A stretch of 64,000 bases of DNA, from NCBI RefSeq assembly GCF_014649795.1, contig NZ_BMTS01000001.1:186001-250000 (forward strand). Reading direction: 5' to 3'. Positions within the stretch are counted from its first letter, which is position 1, and each line of letters starts with the position of its first letter. Positions 42,517-50,217 of this stretch are shown here, piece by piece. Source of the stretch: Streptomyces melanogenes. GTDB taxonomy: Bacteria > Actinomycetota > Actinomycetes > Streptomycetales > Streptomycetaceae. The translations under genes and the position numbers were made by a program. The notes beneath the pieces were generated by a model. That model made no database searches and was not told the DNA's origin. It worked only from the letters and a program-made list of their open reading frames with translations.

Positions 42517-42642
42517 ATGATGGAGCACGACATCGACGCCCTCCAGGTCCTGCCCGAGGACATCCGCACCGAGAGCCTCGGCGGCGAGGACCACGCCGCC
42601 GCGCTGATCACGGCCTGTCGCATCCACACCAGCGGCTGCTGA
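42517..42642 (+). CDS. lanA: Class IV lanthipeptide precursor (41 aa)
   Basis: A 41-residue precursor. The leader begins MMEHDIDALQVLPED, matching the DIxALQxLPE-type leaders seen in class III/IV systems. The likely core lies in the C-terminal half and ends AALITACRIHTSGC, with Thr32, Cys34, Thr38, Ser39 and Cys41. Two Cys and three Ser/Thr residues allow up to two (methyl)lanthionines. GAAGGAG lies 6 nt before the first ATG. It follows the LanL gene directly and is followed by a strong hairpin. No protease or exporter gene of its own is adjacent. Confidence 0.85.
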   Translation: MMEHDIDALQVLPEDIRTESLGGEDHAAALITACRIHTSGC

Positions 42643-42648
42643 CGCGCC

Positions 42649-42685
42649 GGTGGAGGGGACCGGCTCCAGTCCGGCCCCCTCCACC
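42649..42685. terminator. Bidirectional terminator between the two RiPP clusters
   Basis: GGTGGAGGGG (42649-42658) pairs with CCCCTCCACC (42676-42685), with an inner CCGG/CCGG extension. It lies just after the lanthipeptide precursor and before the stop of the convergent lasso exporter gene, so it can serve both transcripts. Confidence 0.7.
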
Positions 42686-42712
42686 CTGCTTGCCAGTCAG
42701 GCTGAACACGGG

Positions 42713-44527
42713 CTAGCGGTGCAGCAGTTGGGTCGTCGCCAGCTCGCGGTACAGGCTGTCGCGGGCCAGCAGTTGGGCGTGGGTCCCCACCGCCCGTACG
42801 CACCCGGCTTCCATGACCACGATGCGGTCGGCCGTGGTCACGGTGGACAGCCGGTGGGCGACCACCAGGACCGTGGTGGTGCGGGCCGCGTCGGCGACGG
42901 TGTCGCGCAGGGCCGCCTCGTTGGCCGCGTCGAGCTGCGAGGTCGCCTCGTCGAGCAGCAGAAGCCTGGGGCGGCGTAGCAGGGCCCGGGCGATCGCCAC
43001 GCGCTGGCGCTCGCCGCCGGAGAGTCGGCAGCCCCGATGTCCGACGTCGGTGTCAAGGCCCTGCGGCAGCCGGTCGGCCACGCCCTCGAGCCGGGCCAGC
43101 CGCAGGACGTGGTGCAGTTGGTCCGCTGTCGCCTCGCCGACCCCCAGCGTCAGGTTGTCGCGGAGGGTGCCCGCGAGGACGGGGGAGTCCTGCTCGACGT
43201 AGCCGATGTTGGCCCGCAGCTCGGCCAGCGGCCACTCCCGTACGTCCTTGCCGTCAAGGGACACCCGGCCGGCGTCGGGCTCGTAGAACCGCTCGATCAG
43301 GGAGAACGCGGTGGTCTTGCCCGCGCCCGACGGTCCGACGAACGCGGTCAGACCGCAGCCGGGAACCGTGAAGGAGACCCGTCGGTGGACGTCCGGCAGC
43401 CCGGGGCGGTAGGCGAACCGCACCTCGTGGAACGCCACGGTGGCGGGCAGCGGCTCCTGTCCGGGGGGCGCCAGGGCCGCGACACCCGGCACCCCCACGT
43501 CCTCCACCTCCAGCTCCTCCACCTCCCGGATGCGGGCGGCCGCGGCCGAGCCGATCTGGAACTGGCCCACCCCGTCGACCAGTTGGCCGATCCTGGGTGC
43601 AAGCGCGAAGAGGTAGAGGAGGAAGGCCACCAGCGTGGAGACGCCGATCGCGCCGGAGGTCACGCGCGCGCCGCCCACCCCCAGGACGACGAGGAAGCAG
43701 ATCTGCACGACCACCGCCGACACGGTCGCGGAGACCGCTTCCCACGCGGCGGCGCGCACCCCGGTGCGGCGGGCGTGTTCGGCCGCCCGGTGCAGCACCG
43801 CGGCCTCGCGCTGTTCGGCGCCGGACGCCTTGAGCGTACGGAAGGCGCCCAGGGCCCGTTCGAGCGCGGCCCCGATGCGGCCGACCGCCTCCTGGGTGTG
43901 CCGGGTGGCGCGGCCGATGCGCGGGGAGACCACCGCGACGACGACGCCCACGAACGCGATCACGGCGAGCGTGACGCCGAGCAGCACCGCGTCGAGGAGC
44001 CCCATCATGACGACCGTCGCAGCGGTGATCAGGGTGCCCGTGACGGCGGCCGACACCGCCTGGGGGGCGCTCTGGCGCAGCAGCGCGGTGTCGGAGGTGG
44101 CGCGGGCGATCAGATCGCCCGGCTCGGTGCGCTCCACCACCGGAACGCGCAGCCGCAGCAGACGGTCGGTCAGGCGGCGGCGGGCGGCGCAGACGACGGC
44201 CTCGGCGGACCGGTCCAGTACGTAGTGGCCGAGGCCGGCGAGGATGCCGCCCGCCACCACCAGCGCGCTGAGCGCGACGACGGGGCCGGCCGCCGGCTGC
44301 CCACGGCCCATGTCGTCCATCACGTGCTTCGCCGCGAGGGGCTGCGCCAGCCCCATCAGACTGCCCAGCAGGCCGAGGAGCACCCCGGCGAGCATCCGGG
44401 TGCGCTGCGGGCGGAGGTGGCTCAGGAGGGCGCGATGGCCGTTGGTGCGTGGAGGGTCGTCCGGCCGGGCCGTCACGCGATCGTCGTCGGACGCTCGGCG
44501 GATCTCGACGGGAGGCGCTTGCGTCAC
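42713..44527 (-). CDS. Lasso-cluster ABC transporter (fused permease-ATPase exporter)
   Basis: A 604-residue type IV half-transporter. About six membrane helices span 45-320, followed by the ATPase with Walker A GPSGAGKTT (about 399-407), signature LSGGERQRVAIARAL, Walker B LLLLDEATSQLD and H-loop AHRLST. No C39 peptidase domain is present. In lasso clusters such D proteins export the mature peptide and often give self-immunity. It starts with GTG 44527, 4 nt after the B2 stop, in the order A-C-B1-B2-D. It could also serve the adjacent lanthipeptide (inference). Confidence 0.9.
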   Translation of the reverse strand: MTQAPPVEIRRASDDDRVTARPDDPPRTNGHRALLSHLRPQRTRMLAGVLLGLLGSLMGLAQPLAAKHVMDDMGRGQPAAGPVVALSALVVAGGILAGLGHYVLDRSAEAVVCAARRRLTDRLLRLRVPVVERTEPGDLIARATSDTALLRQSAPQAVSAAVTGTLITAATVVMMGLLDAVLLGVTLAVIAFVGVVVAVVSPRIGRATRHTQEAVGRIGAALERALGAFRTLKASGAEQREAAVLHRAAEHARRTGVRAAAWEAVSATVSAVVVQICFLVVLGVGGARVTSGAIGVSTLVAFLLYLFALAPRIGQLVDGVGQFQIGSAAAARIREVEELEVEDVGVPGVAALAPPGQEPLPATVAFHEVRFAYRPGLPDVHRRVSFTVPGCGLTAFVGPSGAGKTTAFSLIERFYEPDAGRVSLDGKDVREWPLAELRANIGYVEQDSPVLAGTLRDNLTLGVGEATADQLHHVLRLARLEGVADRLPQGLDTDVGHRGCRLSGGERQRVAIARALLRRPRLLLLDEATSQLDAANEAALRDTVADAARTTTVLVVAHRLSTVTTADRIVVMEAGCVRAVGTHAQLLARDSLYRELATTQLLHR

Positions 44528-44531
44528 GGCC

Positions 44532-44948
44532 TCACTCCACCGCGAAGAAGCGCTGGAAGTAGTCGGCAGGCGTGCCCTCGCCCACGAGCTCGCCCTCGGC
44601 CTCCACCCAGGCGTGCGCGGCGAACGGCGGACGGGTGCGCACCCCGACGCACCAGGTGGGCCACTGGCCCCGGCAGCGGCAGAGCAGCACGGTGGCCAGC
44701 GACCGGGGCAGACACCCCTTGTGCCCGCCCGCCGCCAGGCTCACGGCGAGCACCGTCTCGCGCGCCCGGGTCGCCTCCGCGAGCGTCGCGGGCCGGGCGC
44801 CCCTGCGCAGCAGGCCCAGGACGGCGCGGATGCGGCCGGGCGGCAGCGCGGCCAGCGCGTGCGCACAGCCCACCACCAGCCGGGCCGCGACACGGCGGCC
44901 CAGGGGGACGGAGCGAGGGCGGTAGGGAAGCGCTTCGGGCGTCGACAT
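44532..44948 (-). CDS. Lasso peptide B2 leader peptidase (transglutaminase-like)
   Basis: A 138-residue cysteine protease of the transglut_core3 type, which removes the leader before cyclisation. The catalytic Cys is in HKGCLPRSLATVLLC (about 75-89) and the His in FAAHAWVEAEG (about 107-117). It works with the separate B1 recognition protein, the split arrangement standard in Actinobacteria. It starts at ATG 44948, 67 bp after the B1 stop. Confidence 0.9.
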   Translation of the reverse strand: MSTPEALPYRPRSVPLGRRVAARLVVGCAHALAALPPGRIRAVLGLLRRGARPATLAEATRARETVLAVSLAAGGHKGCLPRSLATVLLCRCRGQWPTWCVGVRTRPPFAAHAWVEAEGELVGEGTPADYFQRFFAVE

Positions 44949-45015
44949 TCCGTTCCTCTTCTCTGCCGGTCTCTGCGGGTCCCTGCGGTCTCCGCGGGCG
45001 CATCCGTTACGGGGT

Positions 45016-45273
45016 CTACGGGGCGATGAGGCCCGCCGAGCTCAGGTCGTCCACGATGCGCGCGACGTCCCGCGCCGCCGTCTGCACGTCGACGCCCTCG
45101 TACCGTTCGACCAGGCTCGCCACCGCCCGCTCGGCGCCGTGGCCGTCGAGCAGGGTCTGCAGGACGAGCGCCGCGGTGGGGTTGAGGGTCCAGTACTCGG
45201 CGCGCCTCTGGTCGAGCAGGGCCCTGCCGTACTCGGTCTCGGTGAGCAGGACCTCGGGCTTCAGCGTGCACAT
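45016..45273 (-). CDS. Lasso peptide B1 RiPP recognition element (PqqD family)
   Basis: An 85-residue PqqD-like protein that binds the precursor leader and presents it to the B2 protease. The typical opening strands TLKPEVLLTETEYGRALLD and AEYWTLNPTAALVLQTLLDG are clear, followed by helices ending DDLSSAGLI. ATG 45273 lies 4 nt after the cyclase stop. Confidence 0.92.
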   Translation of the reverse strand: MCTLKPEVLLTETEYGRALLDQRRAEYWTLNPTAALVLQTLLDGHGAERAVASLVERYEGVDVQTAARDVARIVDDLSSAGLIAP

Positions 45274-45277
45274 CGGC

Positions 45278-47152
45278 TCACCCTTCTCGGCCGGCCGGAG
45301 GTCCGGCCTGGGACGGTGTCGTCTCCCGGGAGCGCAGCCACACTTCGCAGGCCACGGTCGAATGCAGCAGATAGCTCTCGGTCTCCGCGGAGAGCGCGCG
45401 GCCGCACCACTCGCGCAGCACCCGCTCGTCGACCAGCCCGAGCCGGGCCAGCCGCGAGTCCTCGCACAGCGCGAGCAGCCGGGCGCGGTGGCGGCGCAGC
45501 CCCGCCTCCTCCTCGAAGGTGGCGTTGGCCTTGGTGCCGCGCGTACGGCTGGCCTCCGGCACGACGCCGCGCATCGCTTCGACGATGAGCGGCTTGTAGC
45601 GCCAGGGCGTGATCCGCTCCTGCGGCCGCACCGCCAGGGCCGCCTCGATCACGCGGTCGTCGTAGTACGGGGCCGCGACGGTGATCCCGAGCGGGGCGGC
45701 CATCTGCCCGATGTGCCGGGTCCACTGCGAGATGCCGTCCATGGCGACCAGTTCCCGGTGCTCGCCGTGGTCCCGGCCGCGCGGCCCGACGTCGCGCAGA
45801 CGGTCGCGGAGCAGGGTGCGCACCGCGTCGACGGCCTCGCGGGTGGCCCAGGGCGGCATCCGGGGCGGCACCGACCAGTCGAGCAGTGGCTCGTCCACGG
45901 GGGCGGGCGGCGCGGTCAGATCGCGGGCGACCCGGCCGAGCCAGGACCTGTACGAGCGCCGGTCCAGCAACTGGTGTGCCGTTCGCCCCCTGGACCACTG
46001 GTACTTCGCGCCGTACCCGCGTATGTGCCGCAGGGCGATGAGGGGATGGGTCCGTACCAGGGCGTGCAGCCGGGCGGGTGTTCCGGCGAGGAGCTCGTCG
46101 CCTCCCAGCCCGGTCAGATGCAGCCCCGAGCCCCGGGCCGCCGCCAGCGCCACGATGTGCATGCGCCGGTTGCGGTCCACCGTGAGGATGCTGGGGGTGT
46201 CCAGGACGTCGTCGAGCACGTCGACGCCGTCGAAGGTCATGGCCACGTCCTCGGCCGGGACGACGTGGTGCTCGACGGTTTCCAGGGCCTGGACGGTCCG
46301 CCGCGCCCAGGACACGTCGTCGCCGAGCTCGTCGTGGAGGGCGGCGGTGTACGCGACGACCTTCGCACCGCCGTGTGCGGCGGTGCAGCACACGGCGGTG
46401 GAGTCCAGGCCGCCCAGATCCGCCGTCACCAGCTCGCGCCCGCGCGTGCGCGCCTCGACGGCGGCGGTCAGCGCGTCGCGCAGGTGCAGGGCGCCCTCGG
46501 CCAGCGGGATCTCGGGCTCGGGCGGCGACCACCAGCGGGTCGTTCGGGCCCGGCCGCGCGCGTCCAGGGTGAGGGCGTGGCCGCCGGGCACCGCGTGCAC
46601 ACCCCGCCACATCGGGGACCCGGCGAGCGGGTACGGCACCGACGTGATCAGTTCGAGGGCGAGCCGGTGCTCGTCAAGTTCGGCGCCGACGAGTTCGGCG
46701 AGCACATCGGCCCGGTCGGACGCCAGGCTCACCCCTGCGGAGCCCGGCGGCGCGGGGTCGGTGTGGAACACGCGCCGCATCCCGACGACGCCGCCCCGTA
46801 CCAGGGCCCGCCCGCCGCAACTGGCGACCAGGTGGAAGCTGCCGGTCCAGGCGGCGGCGAAGCGGTCGAGCGCGGTCAGGGAGGACCCCGCCGAAGTCGC
46901 GGCGGCGGCGCGCTGCGCCTCCTGGGCCGTGACGGTGTGCTCGCCGATCAGGACCACGCGTACGCCCCGGTGCTTCGCCGCGACGATCGTCTCGGGCGCC
47001 CAACGGCCCACCAGCCAGGGGCGGCCGGAGGCGTGGGGCAGGCTCCGGTTGACGTGGGCGAGCGCCTTGGCGGCGAGGGCGGCGGCCGCGTCCGTATCGG
47101 GCAGGACGACGAACCAGGCGGGCACGGCCCGCAGGGAAAGGAACTCTGGCAC
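45278..47152 (-). CDS. Lasso cyclase C (asparagine synthetase-like)
   Basis: A 624-residue asparagine-synthetase homologue that adenylates the core Asp/Glu side chain and closes the macrolactam. The N-terminal glutaminase-like domain (about 1-200) lacks the catalytic Cys2, as in lasso cyclases. The synthetase PP-loop reads TADLGGLDSTAV (about 245-256), so the usual SGGxDS appears as LGGLDS. Downstream LTGLGGDELLAGTP and APYYDDRVIEAAL are standard. The start is GTG 47152 with GGAGG about 8 nt upstream. A long hairpin separates it from the precursor gene. Confidence 0.92.
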   Translation of the reverse strand: MPEFLSLRAVPAWFVVLPDTDAAAALAAKALAHVNRSLPHASGRPWLVGRWAPETIVAAKHRGVRVVLIGEHTVTAQEAQRAAAATSAGSSLTALDRFAAAWTGSFHLVASCGGRALVRGGVVGMRRVFHTDPAPPGSAGVSLASDRADVLAELVGAELDEHRLALELITSVPYPLAGSPMWRGVHAVPGGHALTLDARGRARTTRWWSPPEPEIPLAEGALHLRDALTAAVEARTRGRELVTADLGGLDSTAVCCTAAHGGAKVVAYTAALHDELGDDVSWARRTVQALETVEHHVVPAEDVAMTFDGVDVLDDVLDTPSILTVDRNRRMHIVALAAARGSGLHLTGLGGDELLAGTPARLHALVRTHPLIALRHIRGYGAKYQWSRGRTAHQLLDRRSYRSWLGRVARDLTAPPAPVDEPLLDWSVPPRMPPWATREAVDAVRTLLRDRLRDVGPRGRDHGEHRELVAMDGISQWTRHIGQMAAPLGITVAAPYYDDRVIEAALAVRPQERITPWRYKPLIVEAMRGVVPEASRTRGTKANATFEEEAGLRRHRARLLALCEDSRLARLGLVDERVLREWCGRALSAETESYLLHSTVACEVWLRSRETTPSQAGPPAGREG

Positions 47153-47211
47153 GGCTACGGCCTCCGGTCGGCAGTGTCCAAAGGGGAGGGCTCACGCTTC
47201 ACGGCAAAGGG

Positions 47212-47242
47212 ATCGGGTGGCGGCTGGACGCCGCCACCCGAT
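47212..47242. terminator. Strong hairpin between lasso precursor and cyclase genes
   Basis: Arms 47212-47224 and 47230-47242 pair perfectly over 13 bp with a 5-nt loop (top arm ATCGGGTGGCGGC). There is no U-tract. Inside an operon, such a structure can partly end transcription or protect the upstream mRNA, so that precursor mRNA exceeds enzyme mRNA. Confidence 0.65.
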
Positions 47243-47315
47243 GGCCGGGCCGGTTCAGCGACCGGCAGGCCTACGACGGGACTCGCACCGCGAGGCGGTC
47301 ACGAGCCGCCCGTGT

Positions 47316-47423
47316 TCAGAGGAGCTGCTTGCCGCCGAGGACGTCCTTGGGCCCGTGGTCCTTGAGTCCCGTGACCTTGCGGAATCCGCCGGCCTTGGTG
47401 AGGGTGGGGCGCCCGTACGTCAA
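47316..47423 (-). CDS. Lasso peptide precursor (35 aa)
   Basis: A 35-residue peptide read from TTG 47423, with AAAGGAG 7 nt upstream. The leader contains Y3xxP6xL8xxxG12, the YxxPxLxxxG signature bound by B1 proteins, and Thr18 in the conserved position -2. Cleavage after Gly19 would release LKDHGPKDVLGGKQLL. Asp8 of this core can close an eight-residue ring with Leu1, the pattern seen in citrulassin-type lasso peptides; His4, Pro6 and Lys7 would lie in the ring. An in-frame ATG further upstream would put the ribosome site inside the gene and is rejected. It heads the A-C-B1-B2-D operon. Confidence 0.85.
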   Translation of the reverse strand: MTYGRPTLTKAGGFRKVTGLKDHGPKDVLGGKQLL

Positions 47424-47840
47424 GGTGGAACTCCTTTCCCGTGGGGGACGGTGCATTTCCCAGGCGCGCCTAAAGCGGATTTACGAGGGGAATGCCGTTT
47501 CCGGTCCCCCGAGCGGTGAAATCCGCATCACCCACCTAAATACGATAAGAGCATCATCACAATCACCACCCGGAGGTGGCGGGTAGCGCCCGGGGGGCGC
47601 GTCTTTCGGTCGCACGACCGTGCTGCGGGCGCACCCGCTCCGGGGTGTGATCCGTGGGGCTGTGGGCTTGTGGCGGGGCTCAGGTCAATAGAACCCCTCT
47701 TCGGCCGGGGGGATCATCCGATCGACGTGCGGGGCCGGGGTGGCCGAAACGCGGACCGCGCGTCGGGCTGTCCAACTCCGCCCGCCCTCTCTACGGTGGT
47801 GTCGACCGGCCCGACGGGCGGGAGACATGAAGGGGGCTGG
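47424..47840. other. 417-bp divergent intergenic region between lasso operon and NB-ARC gene
   Basis: It holds the lasso promoter candidate, an 8-bp inverted repeat (GCGGATTT at 47475-47482, AAATCCGC at 47519-47526) at the predicted 5' end of the lasso transcript, and an AT-rich patch at 47535-47565. The rightmost ~250 bp are GC-rich with no gene I can support. Confidence 0.5.
47534..47562 (-). promoter_or_regulatory. Candidate promoter of the lasso operon
   Basis: On the minus strand TTGTGA (47562-47557) and TTAGGT (47539-47534) are 17 bp apart. The predicted start (~47527) gives a leader of about 100 nt before the precursor. Confidence 0.4.
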
Positions 47841-50192
47841 GTGGACGCCGAGTTGACCGCGCTCGCGGCGTCGGGTGCGACGAGCCTGGTCGGGCTCATG
47901 GTCACGGACTCCTGGGGGCAGGCCAAGGAGCGGCTGGCGCGCTTCCTCGCCCGCCGACGCGGTGGCGCGGACGGCACGGACGGCACGCGCGCCGCCGGGG
48001 ACGCCGAGGACGAGCTGGCGGCGGTGCGCGGCGTACCGGACGCGCGTGCCCTGGCGGACCTGGAGGACCGCTGGTCGCAGCGGCTCCTGCGGATCCTCCG
48101 CGAGGACCCGGGCGCGGCCGTGGAATTGCGGCGGCTGCTCGACGAACTCGCCCCCGCCCAACCCCACTCGACGCGCCCCGAAGTCCGTCCCTTCCAAGTG
48201 CCCGCCCTCACCGTCGCGTTCGTCAACCGCACGGCCGACCTGTCGGCCCTGGACCGGTGCTTCGGAAGTGGCGGGACCCGCGCCGCCGCCCCCGTCGGCA
48301 TCGGCGTGCTCCACGGTCTGCCCGGCGTCGGCAAGACCGCGACCGCCTGCCACTGGGCGGACAGGGCTCGGGAGCTGTACCCCGACGGCCAGATGTACGT
48401 GGACTTCGCGAGCCTGCGCGCAGGGACCGGCGGCGACGTCTCCGAGGCCGTCGCCATGTGCCTCAGATCGCTCGGCGTGAGCGACGACTGGATGCCGCGC
48501 TCGCTCGCCGAGCGCACCGCGCTGTTCCGGTCGCACTCGGCAGAGCGCCGCATGCTGGTCGTCCTCGACGACGTCAGCCACCCCGCGCAGGTCAGACCCC
48601 TCGTCCCCAAAGGGCCCGGCAGCGCCGTGCTCGTCACCAGCCACGGGAAACTCGGCGAACTGGTCCTGGACGGCGCTCGGTTGATCTCGCTCGACCCGCT
48701 GGACGGGGACGGCGGGATGCGGCTGCTCGCCGACCGCTGCGGCGAGGACGCCGTGACCGCCGAACGGGCCGCCGCCGAGCGGCTGGTGGAGCTGTGCGGC
48801 GGCCTTCCGGTGGCGCTGCACGTGGTGGCGGCCCGGCTGCTCACCGACCGCCGGCTGACCATGACCGGCCTGGCGGACGAGCTCGCCGACGAGGCCGGAC
48901 GGCTCGCCGGAATGTCGATGCGAGGGGAGCGCCAGGTGTCCGCCGTGCTCGGCCCGTCGTACCGCACGCTGCGGCCCGACGCGGCCCGGCTCTACCGGCT
49001 CCTGGGATGGGCGCCGGTGAGCGCCTTCGATACCACGACGGCGGCCGTCGCCGCCGGAATCGACGTTCCGCACGCGGCGGAACTCCTGGAGGTACTGGAG
49101 ACCGCGAGCCTCCTCGAAGGCTCCCCGGACGGCCGGTACCGCCTGCACGACCTCGTACGGCTGCACGCGCGCGAATGCGCGGAGCGGGAGGAGGCGGACG
49201 GCGAGCGGGCGGCGCTGACGCGGCGCGTGGTCACGCACTACCTGGCCCTCACCGCCCTGGCCGACCGGGCGATCCGGGCGGACCGCCTGCGCATCGCCGA
49301 CCTCTCCGGGCCGCTGGCGGATATTCCGGATCCGTTCGCCTCGCCGGGCGGCCCGGTCCCGCTGGAGTGGCTGGAGGCCGAGCGGACGAACATCCTCCAG
49401 GTGCTCCGGGCGGCCGTGCAGGAGCAACTGCACGAAGTTGTATGGCAGTTGGCGGAGGCCTTCACCGTTCTGTTCCTGCACCACCGGCACCTGGCCATGT
49501 GGCGGGAGTCCCTGGAGCTGGGCGCGGCCGCCGCCGCTGCGGACCTGATGCCGGCCGCCGAGGCGCGGCTGCGGAGCCTGCTGTCGCGGCCCCTGCTCGA
49601 CCTCGGCGAGGACGACCGGGCGCGCGCGGAGCTGGAAGCGGCCGTGAGCTGCGCCGAGATCGCCGACCACATCGTCCTGCGGGCGTCCGTGCAGGAGTTC
49701 CTCGGGCGGTACTGGGACCGCGCCGACCCCGCCCGCGCCATCGAGGCGTACCGGCGCTCCCTCGCTCTCAACCGCCGGGCGGGCGAGGCGCGCGGGGCGG
49801 CCATCGCGGCGTACTTCCTCGGGTGCGCGCAGGACGCCCACGGCGACCACGCCGACGCCCTGACCACGCTCACCCGGGCGCGGGACGAACTCCTCGGCTG
49901 CTCGGACGCGCGGATGGCGGCGCGGGCGACGGCCGCCCTCGGGACCGTCCACGACCACCTGGGCGACACCCAGGAGGCCCTGCGCGCACTGCGCGAGGCC
50001 GCCCGCACCCTGCACGAACAGGACGCCACCCACTACGAGGCGCAGGCCCTGGTCCGACTGGCCGACATCACCGAGCGGAGCGGCGCGCCGCGCTCCGCCG
50101 CACGCCCGTACCTCGTCCGGGCCCTGGAGATCCACGAGGCGGGCGGCAGCCCCGAGGCGCAGGGGCTGCGCGAGCGGCTGGACGGCGACTAG
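47841..50192 (+). CDS. NB-ARC STAND ATPase with TPR repeats (AfsR-like without SARP domain)
   Basis: A 783-residue STAND protein. The N-terminus LTALAASGATSLVGLMVTDSW (split about 4-24) is a hydrophobic helical segment recurrent in Streptomyces NB-ARC proteins. NB-ARC follows with Walker A HGLPGVGKTATACHWA (about 156-171), Walker B RRMLVVLDDVSH (about 234-245) and CGGLPVALHVVA (about 317-328). Winged-helix and TPR-like repeats fill about 450-780. There is no SARP DNA-binding domain, so it is not a classical AfsR. GTG 47841 has AGGGGG upstream. Next to the lasso cluster, it may be a regulator or an independent conflict sensor. Confidence 0.87.
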   Translation: MDAELTALAASGATSLVGLMVTDSWGQAKERLARFLARRRGGADGTDGTRAAGDAEDELAAVRGVPDARALADLEDRWSQRLLRILREDPGAAVELRRLLDELAPAQPHSTRPEVRPFQVPALTVAFVNRTADLSALDRCFGSGGTRAAAPVGIGVLHGLPGVGKTATACHWADRARELYPDGQMYVDFASLRAGTGGDVSEAVAMCLRSLGVSDDWMPRSLAERTALFRSHSAERRMLVVLDDVSHPAQVRPLVPKGPGSAVLVTSHGKLGELVLDGARLISLDPLDGDGGMRLLADRCGEDAVTAERAAAERLVELCGGLPVALHVVAARLLTDRRLTMTGLADELADEAGRLAGMSMRGERQVSAVLGPSYRTLRPDAARLYRLLGWAPVSAFDTTTAAVAAGIDVPHAAELLEVLETASLLEGSPDGRYRLHDLVRLHARECAEREEADGERAALTRRVVTHYLALTALADRAIRADRLRIADLSGPLADIPDPFASPGGPVPLEWLEAERTNILQVLRAAVQEQLHEVVWQLAEAFTVLFLHHRHLAMWRESLELGAAAAAADLMPAAEARLRSLLSRPLLDLGEDDRARAELEAAVSCAEIADHIVLRASVQEFLGRYWDRADPARAIEAYRRSLALNRRAGEARGAAIAAYFLGCAQDAHGDHADALTTLTRARDELLGCSDARMAARATAALGTVHDHLGDTQEALRALREAARTLHEQDATHYEAQALVRLADITERSGAPRSAARPYLVRALEIHEAGGSPEAQGLRERLDGD

Positions 50193-50217
50193 GGAAGGCG
50201 CGCTGTACGACGACGGT

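Noticed and set aside
43037..47365. 1442-codon open frame on the plus strand opposite the lasso operon
   Set aside because: It is antisense to five well-supported lasso genes and has Arg/Gly/Gln-rich low-complexity translation with no domain; a GC-bias shadow.
47316..47454. 46-codon version of the lasso precursor from an upstream ATG
   Set aside because: The strong AAAGGAG site would lie inside the gene, and the added residues do not fit lasso leaders.
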